Positions 35,343-44,326 of a DNA stretch of 64,000 nucleotides are shown piece after piece. A program made the translations under genes and the position numbers. Location of the stretch: positions 1 through 64,000 of the forward strand of contig JAAFJP010000004.1 of assembly GCA_013298125.1 (NCBI GenBank), given 5' to 3'. This stretch comes from Cytophagales bacterium (GTDB lineage Bacteria > Bacteroidota > Bacteroidia > Cytophagales > Spirosomataceae). Position 1 is the first letter of the stretch; each line of letters begins with the position of its first letter. Below the pieces are notes generated by a model. The model was given only the letters and a program-made list of their open reading frames with translations. It was not told the DNA's origin and searched no databases.

Positions 35343-36068
35343 ATGAAACCACTACTAACTTTCTTACTCCTCCTATTTATTTCAAAATCTTATGCACAAG
35401 AATATGATTTGGATTCTTTGGTGAAGACGCATAAGAAAGTGGCAATTTTGCCTGTGAGAGTGATGTATGCCTTCAAGAAAATGCCTGATGAAAAGACATT
35501 AAATGATATAGAAAGAAAGCAATTTGATGATAGTTTTGTACTTCAAGAACAATTATATAATCTATTATTAAAAGAAAAAGAGAATGTATTAGTTGATTTA
35601 CAGTCATTTAATGAAACTGATAGCTTACTTGCTGAAAATGAGGTTACTCTGTATGACCTAAAAGATTTACCAGCAAACTTTTTGTGTGAAATTCTAAAAG
35701 TCGATGGAATAATTGAATGTGAAATAAAATTCAGTGATAGCATTGATGATAGTAAAAATAGAACAAATCATCAAATATCTCGTCTGGCAGCAATTACATC
35801 TTTTTTTGTTTTTACTAATCCCATAAATTCTCACTTAATATCAACGGCAGGTAAAGTACGAAATGCTTCGATAATTAAAGATCCTTATTTTAAAAATAAA
35901 AAAGAAATAAAGCAATATAGTGACATGACCTTTTTAGATGGTAAAACAAATGAGGTTATATGGGACTATTCTACTGAATTAAGTGATAAGAGATTTAAAA
36001 ATGTTAGTGATGTTATTGAAAGAGTTTTACTAACAAACTTCAAAAAAAGCCCTTACTACAAAAAATAA
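35343..36068 (+). CDS. Exported hypothetical protein
   Basis: The 241-residue protein has a signal peptide (MKPLLTFLLLLFISKSYAQ). The mature region has KKVAILPVRVMYAF and VDGIIECEIKFSD, a pattern like the GNA1162/LpoB-type lipoproteins that assemble at the envelope, but the assignment is weak. Function unknown. It is more AT-rich than argG and argC around it, consistent with a later insertion. Confidence 0.65.
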   Translation: MKPLLTFLLLLFISKSYAQEYDLDSLVKTHKKVAILPVRVMYAFKKMPDEKTLNDIERKQFDDSFVLQEQLYNLLLKEKENVLVDLQSFNETDSLLAENEVTLYDLKDLPANFLCEILKVDGIIECEIKFSDSIDDSKNRTNHQISRLAAITSFFVFTNPINSHLISTAGKVRNASIIKDPYFKNKKEIKQYSDMTFLDGKTNEVIWDYSTELSDKRFKNVSDVIERVLLTNFKKSPYYKK

Positions 36069-36124
36069 AAGAATTATTCGTTTGATATTCATGTTGTTTC
36101 CATAAATCTAAAATAAAAAATATT

Positions 36125-36421
36125 ATGCTCACAGCCATTCAAGGAACATACGAAAATGGGCAAGTTACTTTAAAAGAAACACCCAAGACTGACCACAAAA
36201 TGAATGTTATTGTTACATTTTTGGAGGAAGAAATCTTATATACTAAAACTTCAAAAACAAGAGTTCCTGGTAGTTTGAAAGGTAAAATTCATATCTCAGA
36301 GGATTTCAATGAGCCTTTGGAAAATACTCCAAAGAAACGGAGACAAGCAGGTGGTCTCGGAAAAGTTTGGTATGCTGATGATTTTGATGCACCTCTGGAA
36401 GATTTAAAAGATTATATGTGA
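36125..36421 (+). CDS. VapB-like antitoxin with duplicated C-terminal motif
   Basis: The 98-residue antitoxin begins MLTAIQGTYENGQVTLKE, the N-terminal DNA-binding beta motif of a DUF2281/AF2212-like antitoxin. Two toxin-binding tails follow: GSLKGKIHISEDFNEPLEN and GGLGKVWYADDFDAPLED, i.e. the usual single motif is present twice. It overlaps the PIN-toxin start by one base (TGATG). The pair lies immediately upstream of argC. Confidence 0.85.
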   Translation: MLTAIQGTYENGQVTLKETPKTDHKMNVIVTFLEEEILYTKTSKTRVPGSLKGKIHISEDFNEPLENTPKKRRQAGGLGKVWYADDFDAPLEDLKDYM

Positions 36422-36822
36422 TGCAAATATTATTAGATACCCACATTTTGTTGTGGTTTTTGGAAGATGATAGCCCACGTCTAAAAAATCACTGTAAGGA
36501 GGTAATTGAAGATGAAAACAACGAGATTTTTATCAGTACAGTTAGTTTTTTTGAAATAGCTATAAAAGTTAGTTTGGGGAAATTGGCTCTCCCGAGTAGT
36601 ATGAAGAGTCTTGTTCTAAAAACAATTGAAAAAGACATTCAGATTATTGATATAAACCGTTATCACACATTGGAGTATTTGAATATTCCTTTGATTGAAG
36701 ACCACAAAGACCCTTTCGATAGGCTTATTATTGCTTTGGCTCATCATGAAGACTTAACCGTTATTTCAGCCGATGGTAATTTCAAACATTACACCTCAAT
36801 CATCAATCTCATCGAAGCATAA
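36421..36822 (+). CDS. vapC: PIN-domain toxin, VapC-like
   Basis: A predicted ribonuclease toxin. The PIN active site is complete: Asp in LLDTHILLW, Glu in VSFFEIAIKVSLGKL, Asp residues in DPFDRLIIALA and in VISADGNF. The ATG at 36421 is preferred over a GTG three bases upstream. The protein has 133 residues, the usual size. It is translationally coupled to the antitoxin upstream, and its stop is only 3 bases before the argC start, so it is probably cotranscribed with argC. Confidence 0.9.
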   Translation: MQILLDTHILLWFLEDDSPRLKNHCKEVIEDENNEIFISTVSFFEIAIKVSLGKLALPSSMKSLVLKTIEKDIQIIDINRYHTLEYLNIPLIEDHKDPFDRLIIALAHHEDLTVISADGNFKHYTSIINLIEA

Positions 36823-36825
36823 AAA

Positions 36826-37836
36826 ATGAAAAAAATAAAAATAGGTATAATAGGCGGTGCAGGATATACAGGAGGCGAATTACTCAGAATCCTTATCCAT
36901 CATCCACAAGTAGAAATCGTTTTTGTTCATTCAAATTCACAGGCAGGAAAACCTGTTTATCATACGCATACGGATTTATTGGGGGATACAGATTTAATGT
37001 TTAGCCCCCTAACCCCCAGAGGGGGAACTTTGGCGGACGAATACTTGGAAGAACTTTCCCCTTCTGGGGGTCAGGGGGCAATTTTCCTATGCTCTGGACA
37101 CGGTGAATCTAAGAAATTTTTAACCACCAATCCTGAGTTTAAGTCTTTGAAAATCATTGATTTAAGCACAGATTTTCGAGACCAATCAGAAGGTTTTGTG
37201 TATGGTTTGGCAGAATTGCAACGAGATAAAATCCGTCATGCAAAACACGTGGCAAATCCAGGTTGTTTTGCTACTTCCATTGAGTTGGCTTTGTTGCCTT
37301 TGGCTCAGTCAGGTTTGATTCATGATGATGTCCATGTGTCGGCAGTTACAGGTTCTACTGGGGCGGGACAAAGCCTTTCACCGACAGGACATTTCTCTTG
37401 GCGAAGCAATAATATTTCGATTTATAAAGCCTTTACCCATCAGCATTTAACGGAAATTGGAATGGTTTTGGGAGATGCAGGACATCCAGCCCCAACGGTC
37501 AATTTTATTCCCTATCGTGGTACTTTCACTCGTGGCATCATGGCGAATGTTTATACCAAATTTGCGGGAACGTTGGAGGAAGCCAAAGCCCTTTACCGAA
37601 ACTATTACGCCGAACATCCTTTTACACACATAAGCGATTCGCCCGTGGATGTAAAGCAAGTGGTCAATACCAATAAATGTTTAATCCATTTGGAAGTTCA
37701 TGATGGTAATTTATTGATAACCAGCATTATAGACAATCTCACCAAAGGAGCATCAGGGCAAGCGGTTCAGAATATGAACTTGATGTTCGGGCTTGATGAA
37801 ACGGCTGGATTGAGGTTGAAATCGGTTGGAATGTAG
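36826..37836 (+). CDS. argC: N-acetyl-gamma-glutamyl-phosphate reductase carrying an in-frame palindromic insert
   Basis: NADPH-dependent reductase of arginine synthesis. The N-terminal Rossmann motif is GIIGGAGYTGGELL, the catalytic Cys is in VANPGCFATS, and GHFSWRSNNISIYKAFTHQH holds the His. Residues 60-85 (SPLTPRGGTL to SGGQGA) are encoded by a GC-rich palindrome and interrupt the usual run from GDTDLMF to IFLCSGHG. They lie in a surface-type loop before a Rossmann strand, so activity may be kept. The start follows the PIN-toxin stop by three bases. Confidence 0.94.
   Translation: MKKIKIGIIGGAGYTGGELLRILIHHPQVEIVFVHSNSQAGKPVYHTHTDLLGDTDLMFSPLTPRGGTLADEYLEELSPSGGQGAIFLCSGHGESKKFLTTNPEFKSLKIIDLSTDFRDQSEGFVYGLAELQRDKIRHAKHVANPGCFATSIELALLPLAQSGLIHDDVHVSAVTGSTGAGQSLSPTGHFSWRSNNISIYKAFTHQHLTEIGMVLGDAGHPAPTVNFIPYRGTFTRGIMANVYTKFAGTLEEAKALYRNYYAEHPFTHISDSPVDVKQVVNTNKCLIHLEVHDGNLLITSIIDNLTKGASGQAVQNMNLMFGLDETAGLRLKSVGM
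37003..37080. repeat. In-frame palindromic element inside argC
   Basis: The left arm AGCCCCCTAACCCCCAGAGG and right arm ending CTGGGGGTCAGGGGGC are near complementary. The length is 78 bases, exactly 26 codons. Codon 60 of argC is its first AGC. The core CGGACGAATACT also occurs in the intergenic element at 17935-18023. Confidence 0.92.
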
Positions 37837-37998
37837 GTAGCTGTTGGCTGTTGGCTATAACAAGGCGGATTTTGCTCAGAAAAGTCTTTATAATTTTATT
37901 CCGTCAAAAAGATTATAAAAAATCCATCATTCCATTTGCAATTAAAAAAAGGTATTCCTAATTTTGCACTCCCAAAAGGAACAATTACTCAGACGCAG

Positions 37999-38080
37999 AC
38001 GGGCGTGGCGAAATTGGTAGACGTACCAGACTTAGGATCTGGCGCCGTGAGGCATGGGGGTTCGAGTCCCTTCGCCCGTA
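37999..38080 (+). tRNA. tRNA-Leu (anticodon TAG)
   Basis: An 82-nt tRNA with acceptor ACGGGCG/CGCCCGT and discriminator A. The anticodon arm CCAGA-CTTAGGA-TCTGG gives TAG. A long variable arm follows (CGCCGTGAGGCAT), and the T-arm has GGTTCGAGTCC. The first acceptor pair is A-T, slightly unusual for a Leu tRNA. CCA is not encoded. Confidence 0.95.
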
Positions 38081-38094
38081 CTTTTTATTACATC

Positions 38095-38132
38095 AAAGCC
38101 CTTTTAACCAATATGGTTTTGAGGGCTTTTTT
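38095..38132 (+). terminator. Terminator after tRNA-Leu
   Basis: AAAGCCCTTTTAACCA pairs with TGGTTTTGAGGGCTTT (one bulge), followed by a T-run, 15 bases past the tRNA. Confidence 0.75.
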
Positions 38133-38141
38133 GATTTTTTA

Positions 38142-38221
38142 TTTACCACAAAAGAATCAAAAGAAAACAAAAGTATTTATTCGTTGAAACTATTGATACC
38201 TTTTGATTCTTTTGTGGTAAA
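38142..38221. repeat. Inverted repeat, CCACAAAAG family, copy 2
   Basis: TTTACCACAAAAGAATCAAA pairs with TTTGATTCTTTTGTGGTAAA. Related in arm sequence to 28232-28322. Confidence 0.85.
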
Positions 38222-38358
38222 AATATAATCGTCTATGAAAAATATTCGATTATGTACCTTTAAAATGTTGCTTAAAAAATAGTATAAAAATTTGATTGAA
38301 CGGAAATAAAATCCGCAGGATTACGCACCCCGTCCGCAATCAAAAATCCGAAATCAAA

Positions 38359-39696
38359 ATGAACATTTCTCTCGAAAAAAGTACCAATGTAAACGCCCGT
38401 TTGGTCGTTTCAGTTGTAGAAGCAGATTATAAACCTCAACTTGATAAGACGCTCAAAGATTATCGTAAACGTGCCAGTATCAAGGGTTTCCGTCCAGGGA
38501 TGGTACCAGCTCAGTTGATTCAAAAAATGTACGGTAAGGCTTTATTGGTCGATGAAATCAATAAAATATTGGGAGATTCTGTTCAAGAATATATCCGTGA
38601 AAACAAACTCAGCATCGTAGGCGACCCAATGCCTGCCCGTGAGGAACAAGACAGAATTGATTGGGACAACCAAAAAGATTTTGACTTTGCTTATAACATT
38701 GGTTTATCAGGAGATTTTACCGTTGATTTTGATAAAATTCCAGCCGTGAAATCTTATGATATTAAAGCAGGTGAGGCAGAATTAAACGATACTATCGAGA
38801 GAATAACCAAAAATGCAGGAGAGCAAATCCATCCAGAAACGATAGCGGATGGAGACATGGTTTTTGGAACTTTCACACAAGGTGAATGGACTTCAAAATC
38901 AGCAATTCCGATGAAGGCTATTAAAGAAGAAGCAAAAGGAACTTTCGTGGGTGTTGCCAACGGAACTACTTTGACTTTTGATGTGCAAGAGGTTTTTGTG
39001 GATGAAAAATCTATCGAGTTGGCTACTGGTAACAAAGATGGTTTGATAGGTGAAGTTACTTTCGCTATCGAAGACATCACTCGTACGGGAGATGCAGAAT
39101 TGAATCAAGCATTTTTTGATAAAATATTAGGTGAAGGGAAAGTTTCTTCAGAAGCAGAATTTCGTGCAGAGGTTTTGAGTATCATTGAAGGAAACTACAA
39201 GCGTGAGTCTGAATATTTATTGAAAATTGATGCAGAGAAAGCCCTTTTAGATAATATTTCGATTGAATTACCAGATGATTTCTTGAAGGAATGGTTATTA
39301 GTAATCAACGAAGGAAAATTCACTGCCGAGCAAATTGAAGCTGATTTAGAGAATGTGAAGAAAGATTTACGTTGGACATTAATCAAAAATAAAATTGCTA
39401 CCGACAGCGACATCAAAGTAGAATATCCAGAGGTTTTGGAAAGAACAAAAACGATGATTCGTGGACAGTTCGGAATGATGGGTGGTATGGGTAACGATAA
39501 CTCAATGGACGAGATGATTGATAAAATTGCTACGGGATATTTGACCGACAAAAACAAGCAAGACAATTTCATGAAGATGTTTAATGAAGTTTATGCCGAC
39601 AAAGTTTCTGACGTGATTGTAGCCAACATGAAAATTGAAGCTAAGACGATTGATGTGGAAGAATTTAAGACGATAGCGGATTCGTTGTCAGCGTAG
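38359..39696 (+). CDS. tig: Trigger factor
   Basis: Ribosome-associated chaperone. From MNISLEKSTNVNARL the protein has 445 residues. The N-terminal ribosome-binding region includes SIKGFRPGMVPAQLIQKMYG, matching the family's GFRxGxxP loop. The middle PPIase-like part is diverged, and the C-terminal helical region includes an acidic, Met-rich stretch (FGMMGGMGNDNSM). An earlier in-frame start at 38296 would add 21 residues before the family start and is rejected. It is separated from clpP and clpX by 24 kb. A TACCTTTA box at 38255 may be its promoter. Confidence 0.93.
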   Translation: MNISLEKSTNVNARLVVSVVEADYKPQLDKTLKDYRKRASIKGFRPGMVPAQLIQKMYGKALLVDEINKILGDSVQEYIRENKLSIVGDPMPAREEQDRIDWDNQKDFDFAYNIGLSGDFTVDFDKIPAVKSYDIKAGEAELNDTIERITKNAGEQIHPETIADGDMVFGTFTQGEWTSKSAIPMKAIKEEAKGTFVGVANGTTLTFDVQEVFVDEKSIELATGNKDGLIGEVTFAIEDITRTGDAELNQAFFDKILGEGKVSSEAEFRAEVLSIIEGNYKRESEYLLKIDAEKALLDNISIELPDDFLKEWLLVINEGKFTAEQIEADLENVKKDLRWTLIKNKIATDSDIKVEYPEVLERTKTMIRGQFGMMGGMGNDNSMDEMIDKIATGYLTDKNKQDNFMKMFNEVYADKVSDVIVANMKIEAKTIDVEEFKTIADSLSA

Positions 39697-39718
39697 ATAT
39701 TGAGAAAATAATAAAAAT

Positions 39719-39750
39719 AAAGCCGTGGGAATTATTATTCTCACGGCTTT
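39719..39750. terminator. Terminator of trigger factor
   Basis: AAAGCCGTGGGAA pairs with TTCTCACGGCTTT, with T-rich flanks on both strands, 23 bases past the tig stop. Confidence 0.75.
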
Positions 39751-39778
39751 ATTTTTATTATTAATTCTCTGACAATTC

Positions 39779-39842
39779 TTGTAGTGGGGAAGTATCGCAT
39801 ACGCCCATTTCGTCCGAGGGCGTATGCGATACGCCCCTACAA
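39779..39842. repeat. Inverted repeat, GGGCGTATGCGATACGCCCC family, copy 2
   Basis: TTGTAGTGGGGAAGTATCGC pairs with GCGATACGCCCCTACAA with a small mismatch in the left arm. It lies between convergent tig and the DUF1501 gene. Copy 1 is at 19597-19671. Confidence 0.85.
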
Positions 39843-39857
39843 TTGTTCATAAATAAA

Positions 39858-41405
39858 TCACAATCGCACTACCTTCAAAACCTCCTGCCGCTCACTACTC
39901 CTCACATTCACCAAGTACATTCCAGGCACATCGCCCACCCGTAACGGAAGTGTATGCACCCCCGCAGGTAAACGAGAAGGATATTTTTGCAAAATCATAA
40001 TACCTTGAATATCAGAAACTTGAATATCTATTTCGGAAGGTTTTTCTAAATTAATTTTAAGATTAAATAACCCATCCGCCGTTGGATTTGGGAAGGCAAC
40101 CATTGGCGAATTTGTAGGTTCTATTTGGTTTGCCAAGACTTGTTTTGCTGAGAATAATCCATTCTCAATGATGTCAAATCGTCCTGCCAAAATCTCTTTC
40201 GTAGTGGCATCATTGGTCTTGAACCATTTGGTCATTAATTCGTCATAAATCCTTCTGTAATCAAACTGATAGACAAAATCTTTGTTGGCGTTTAGTTTAT
40301 CGAAGCTCAAATTTTGTCCATAAATCTTTCCATTTATCGCATCTCCGAACGCAAACATCACACTGGCAGCTCCGTGGTCAGAGCCATTACTGGCGTTTTC
40401 TTCGGGTCTTCTACCAAATTCTGAAACGGTCATTCCTACTACTTTATCAGATAGTTTTTGAGCCTTCAAATCTGCCATGAATGAATCGACAGCTTTACTA
40501 ATTTTACCCAATAACTCAGAATGCTTCCCACCGTCTCCACCTTGATTGGCGTGGGTGTCGAAGCCATCAATACTGACCAAATAAATCTTGGTTTTCAGTC
40601 CCCCAGAGATTAATCGTGAGACTAATTGAAGTTCTGCCGAAAGTTTTTCTGTATCAAATTTTGCTACATTTTTCCCTGCGTCAAATGCCTTTTTGACAAC
40701 ACCCGAATATTTATTGCTCTGAATACTGACATCTAATAAATAGTTACGTTCCGAAGCAAAATAAGAATTATCAGACATGGAGTTATCGCCCGAAAGAATA
40801 TCCTTACCTCTTTCATAAAAATCATTTGGGTTCTCAACGGCAATGGCTAAATCTCCCTTTGTACCTTGAAAAAGCAAAGAAGACGAATTCCCAATGTTCA
40901 TACACGTAGGGTGTTCGGGCAGATTATCACCATTTAACTTTTCGGTAAAACGCCCCAACCAACCCGTATCAAGGCGTTGTGAGTCGTTTACGGGCATCGT
41001 GGCACTCAACCAAATATCCGTAGAACGAAAGTGAGAAAGACTATTATTGGGATAACCTACGCCTTGAATTACCGCCAATTTTCCTTCATCAAAGAGTCCA
41101 AAGAAACCATTATTTGTCCCTAATTTCAAGGCAGGATTCATATAAGTTCCTTCTCGAAGTTTCGATAGTCTATTTTTGGGAATGCCTATGGTTGGGCGAT
41201 ATTTTGAGTAATATCTATCGTCGTCGGCAGGGACAATAGTGTTGAGCCCATCATTTCCACCAAACATTTGAATAATGACTAATATATTATCATTCTCTTC
41301 TGCCAAAGCCGAGAATTGATTTTTGGCGGATGCCCACACGGGGATTTTCCCGAGCGAAAAACCTGCGGCAAGTCCAGCGTATTGAAGTAATTTTCTGCGT
41401 TGCAT
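39858..41405 (-). CDS. DUF1501 protein with Tat-like signal and type IX secretion sorting tail
   Basis: The 515-residue protein starts MQRRKLLQYAGLAAGFSLGK, a twin-arginine-like export signal. The DUF1501 core follows: LVIIQMFGGNDGLNTIVPAD, SHFRSTDIW, DGFDTHANQ and VGMTVSEFGRRPEENASNGSDHG (sulfatase-like fold). The last 75 residues (AFPNPTADGLFNLKI to VVRL) match the C-terminal type A sorting domain used by type IX secretion, so it may be released at the cell surface. It follows the DUF1800 gene on the same strand; the two form a conserved pair of unknown function. Confidence 0.92.
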   Translation of the reverse strand: MQRRKLLQYAGLAAGFSLGKIPVWASAKNQFSALAEENDNILVIIQMFGGNDGLNTIVPADDDRYYSKYRPTIGIPKNRLSKLREGTYMNPALKLGTNNGFFGLFDEGKLAVIQGVGYPNNSLSHFRSTDIWLSATMPVNDSQRLDTGWLGRFTEKLNGDNLPEHPTCMNIGNSSSLLFQGTKGDLAIAVENPNDFYERGKDILSGDNSMSDNSYFASERNYLLDVSIQSNKYSGVVKKAFDAGKNVAKFDTEKLSAELQLVSRLISGGLKTKIYLVSIDGFDTHANQGGDGGKHSELLGKISKAVDSFMADLKAQKLSDKVVGMTVSEFGRRPEENASNGSDHGAASVMFAFGDAINGKIYGQNLSFDKLNANKDFVYQFDYRRIYDELMTKWFKTNDATTKEILAGRFDIIENGLFSAKQVLANQIEPTNSPMVAFPNPTADGLFNLKINLEKPSEIDIQVSDIQGIMILQKYPSRLPAGVHTLPLRVGDVPGMYLVNVRSSERQEVLKVVRL

Positions 41406-41414
41406 TTTTGAAAA

Positions 41415-41487
41415 TTGTTGAGTTGTTGGATTATTGGGTTGTTGAATTGAAGAATCAATAATTCAACAACTCAACAATTCGACAACT
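41415..41487. repeat. Inverted repeat of TTGTTGAGTTGTTG type
   Basis: TTGTTGAGTTGTTG pairs with CAACAACTCAACAA, low in complexity. It lies in the gap between the DUF1800 and DUF1501 genes. Confidence 0.65.
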
Positions 41488-41492
41488 ATTTA

Positions 41493-43034
41493 TCAAGAAA
41501 GATGAAAATCAGGCGATTTGATTAATTGAGATAAGAGATATTTGACTCTTCCGCCTACCGTCCCAGCTACTTTTACCATGTTATACCATTCATAATCAGG
41601 ACTTCCGCCCAAGAGATTTTTGGTAAATTTATCAATTTGGGCAGCCGTTTGAGGTTTTACCAAAAAGAGCGTACAAATCTGAGTCGTGAGTTTTTTTGCG
41701 TCCTCATAATCATCAAATTGCTTTATCCAAATCTGCATATATTCATCTTTTTGATTCCAGATAAAATACCCAATTTGTTGGACACCAAAAGGATAAGTAC
41801 GAGTATCTGCCCACTTTCTGTACCCAACCCAACCTGCCACATTGGGCGGATTGAGGAGTTCTTGACCCATCGTATTCATTACCCAATCCTTCCAATCGCT
41901 TTTTATATCAAAATGTTTTGTGATGCCTACAATTAATTCAGAGGGTGTTTTTAGTTGAATGCCAATGTTAGTATCATCAAAAAAGAAAGACGATTTAAAC
42001 AGTTTTGCCAACACAGGACGAATTTCGTAGTTATTATCTCTAAACGTTTGAGCCATTTCCTTCACGATGTCCATATTCACTTTTTGAGGATTGCTATACA
42101 CAAAATAGCGGTACAATTTCTCACAAATAAACAACGACATAACCTCTCCACGTTTGCGAATGATAATATCTATCAAGCCTTGAACCTCATTCTTATAAAC
42201 TTCTTCTTCCGTGACGGAGGCATTGATTCCGATAGTTTCACCGAGGTAAGTTTTGGGAGCATTATCGTGGTCTGTACCATAAAGGAACGTCTTATAAACC
42301 CCTTGATTAGTCCATTGGTCTGAAAAAATATTAGTTTTCCAACCTGTAAAGCACCTTGCACCTTCCTGCACATCTTTTTCGGTATAATTTCCGATGCCGA
42401 TGGTATAAAGTTCTAATAACTCACGAGAGAAGTTTTCATTGGGTGATTTCTTGGTACTGTCTTGCCCATTCAAGAAAATGAGCATTGCACCGTCTAAGAT
42501 GATTTTTTCAAGAAATGTTCTAAAATTTCCCTGATGAAAAGTTCTGAAAAGGTCATTCTGACGATACATCAATTGAGCGGGCATTACTTGGTCAATCGCA
42601 AATTTTGTGGTAAAATGTCCATGCCAAAATAAGGTCATTTTCTCACGAATACTCACGTTATCTTTCGCCATCTCATTAGTCCACCAATATTTTAGCTCGT
42701 TGTTTAGCTCGTACACATCCTTATATACAGCATCCGTAGCCGCTTGTTGGTCGGCTTTGGGCAATGTCCACCATGCTTTGTAGGATTTATCTTTCCAAGA
42801 AGGTGCAGGAGGTTTATCATTCTTGATAGCATTATTCAGCAACATTTCCACGGCTTCATTGGCAGTTTTTCCTGTAAATAATTTTACCGTTTCCCAATTG
42901 GTCGCAAAGGTTGTCCGTCTCAACAAGTGGAGGGCTTGTTGTTGCGTAAGTTTTTTATCAAAGGGCGTAAGAGATGCCGTTTGTTGTGTATCAGCAAGAG
43001 CGATGAAACTACTGAGGAAGTCAGTTCTGTTCAT
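41493..43034 (-). CDS. DUF1800 domain-containing protein
   Basis: The 513-residue protein has the DUF1800 pattern: LTQQQALHLLRRTTFATN at the N-terminus, MTLFWHGHFTTK, NENFSRELLELYTIGIGNYTEKDV, ARCFTGWK and LNPPNVAGWVGYRKWADT. No clear signal peptide is visible from MNRTDFLSSFIAL, unlike its DUF1501 partner. The two are usually adjacent and cotranscribed, and the family function is unknown. A gap of 87 bases holding an inverted repeat separates them. Confidence 0.92.
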   Translation of the reverse strand: MNRTDFLSSFIALADTQQTASLTPFDKKLTQQQALHLLRRTTFATNWETVKLFTGKTANEAVEMLLNNAIKNDKPPAPSWKDKSYKAWWTLPKADQQAATDAVYKDVYELNNELKYWWTNEMAKDNVSIREKMTLFWHGHFTTKFAIDQVMPAQLMYRQNDLFRTFHQGNFRTFLEKIILDGAMLIFLNGQDSTKKSPNENFSRELLELYTIGIGNYTEKDVQEGARCFTGWKTNIFSDQWTNQGVYKTFLYGTDHDNAPKTYLGETIGINASVTEEEVYKNEVQGLIDIIIRKRGEVMSLFICEKLYRYFVYSNPQKVNMDIVKEMAQTFRDNNYEIRPVLAKLFKSSFFFDDTNIGIQLKTPSELIVGITKHFDIKSDWKDWVMNTMGQELLNPPNVAGWVGYRKWADTRTYPFGVQQIGYFIWNQKDEYMQIWIKQFDDYEDAKKLTTQICTLFLVKPQTAAQIDKFTKNLLGGSPDYEWYNMVKVAGTVGGRVKYLLSQLIKSPDFHLS

Positions 43035-43213
43035 GATTTATGAATAAAGAGTTTTTCAAAAATACGAAAAAAAATATATTTTGTTGTACTAAACTATGGG
43101 TATCAAATTGAAAAAAGGTATATTCGCTAAAAACAAATTAGTATGTGTTATACAGAAGTACTAATTTGCTTTTTATACCTAAATATTTCAGGTAAACGAC
43201 TACAAAAATAATT

Positions 43214-44323
43214 ATGAATAAAAGATTACTATCGCTTGATGTTTTTAGAGGCATGACTGTTGCCTTAATGATTTTGGTTAATAATCCTGGTGATTGGGGA
43301 CACATCTATGCCCCTCTCGAACACGCTGAATGGAACGGATGTACGCCCACGGATTTGGTTTTCCCTTTCTTTTTATTCATCGTTGGAGCCTCTATTTCTT
43401 TTGCTATGCAAGGAAAAGTAGCTGATAGAGAGACTATTACCAAAATTTCAACTCGCTCACTCAAACTTTTTGGTCTGGGGCTTTTCCTTTCGCTTTTTCC
43501 AAAATTAGATATTTCAGTCGTTCGTATTCCAGGAGTTCTGCAACGGATTGCGATTGTATTTTTTGTTTGTTCTTTGATATTTTTAACAAGCAAAAATCGT
43601 ACACAACAAATCATTTTTGCCTCTTTATTGATAGGGTACTGGGTTTTGATGACTTTCGTTCCCGTTCCTGATTTTGGACCTGCTAATCTTGAACCAGAGT
43701 TTAATCTGGGGGCTTATTTTGATAGAATGATTCTGGGAACGGCTCATCTTTATAAAGCCGCCAAAACATGGGACCCCGAAGGGTTATTAAGTACACTTCC
43801 TGCCATTGCCACGGGGCTTTCGGGTGTTTTGACGGGGTCGTGGTTACAACGAAAAGATAAAGAAATTGGCGAAAAATTGGTCTCTATGTACTTGTGTGGT
43901 TGTATCGCAATGGCATTAGGTTGGGCTTGGGATGCGGCGGGGTTTCCTATCAACAAAGCCCTCTGGACGAGTTCTTACGTACTTTGGACTTCGGGCTTAG
44001 CCCTTTGTTTTTTAGCAAGTTTTTATTGGTTAATTGACGTAAAGGGTTATCAACGTTGGACAAAACCATTTGTCGTTTATGGTGTCAATGCCATTACCGT
44101 TTTCTTCCTCACGGGCTTGATTCCGAGAATATTACGGATGATAAAAATCAAAATGCCAAATGGTGACGAAGTAAATTCACAAACATGGATGTATAAAAAT
44201 TTGATTGTATCGGTATTTTCAAATCCTTATCATGCTTCGTTGGTGGGAGCATTGACTGTTATAACGATATGGCTTGGTATCTTGTGGGTGATGTATGATA
44301 AAAAAATGATTGTGAAAGTTTAA
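43214..44323 (+). CDS. DUF5009 / heparan-alpha-glucosaminide N-acetyltransferase-like membrane protein
   Basis: The 369-residue inner-membrane protein has about ten hydrophobic segments. It opens MNKRLLSLDVFRGMTVALMI, then NNPGDWGHIYAPLEHAEWNG and TPTDLVFPFFLFIVGASISF. These segments define the family related to lysosomal HGSNAT and bacterial NagX, which acetylate sugars across membranes; the conserved His is in LEHAEW. The substrate is likely an amino sugar but cannot be read from sequence. It is a single-gene unit. Confidence 0.9.
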   Translation: MNKRLLSLDVFRGMTVALMILVNNPGDWGHIYAPLEHAEWNGCTPTDLVFPFFLFIVGASISFAMQGKVADRETITKISTRSLKLFGLGLFLSLFPKLDISVVRIPGVLQRIAIVFFVCSLIFLTSKNRTQQIIFASLLIGYWVLMTFVPVPDFGPANLEPEFNLGAYFDRMILGTAHLYKAAKTWDPEGLLSTLPAIATGLSGVLTGSWLQRKDKEIGEKLVSMYLCGCIAMALGWAWDAAGFPINKALWTSSYVLWTSGLALCFLASFYWLIDVKGYQRWTKPFVVYGVNAITVFFLTGLIPRILRMIKIKMPNGDEVNSQTWMYKNLIVSVFSNPYHASLVGALTVITIWLGILWVMYDKKMIVKV

Positions 44324-44326
44324 TTC

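Noticed and set aside
37936-38187. 83-codon frame across tRNA-Leu
   Set aside because: It runs through the tRNA and its terminator, so it cannot be a protein gene.
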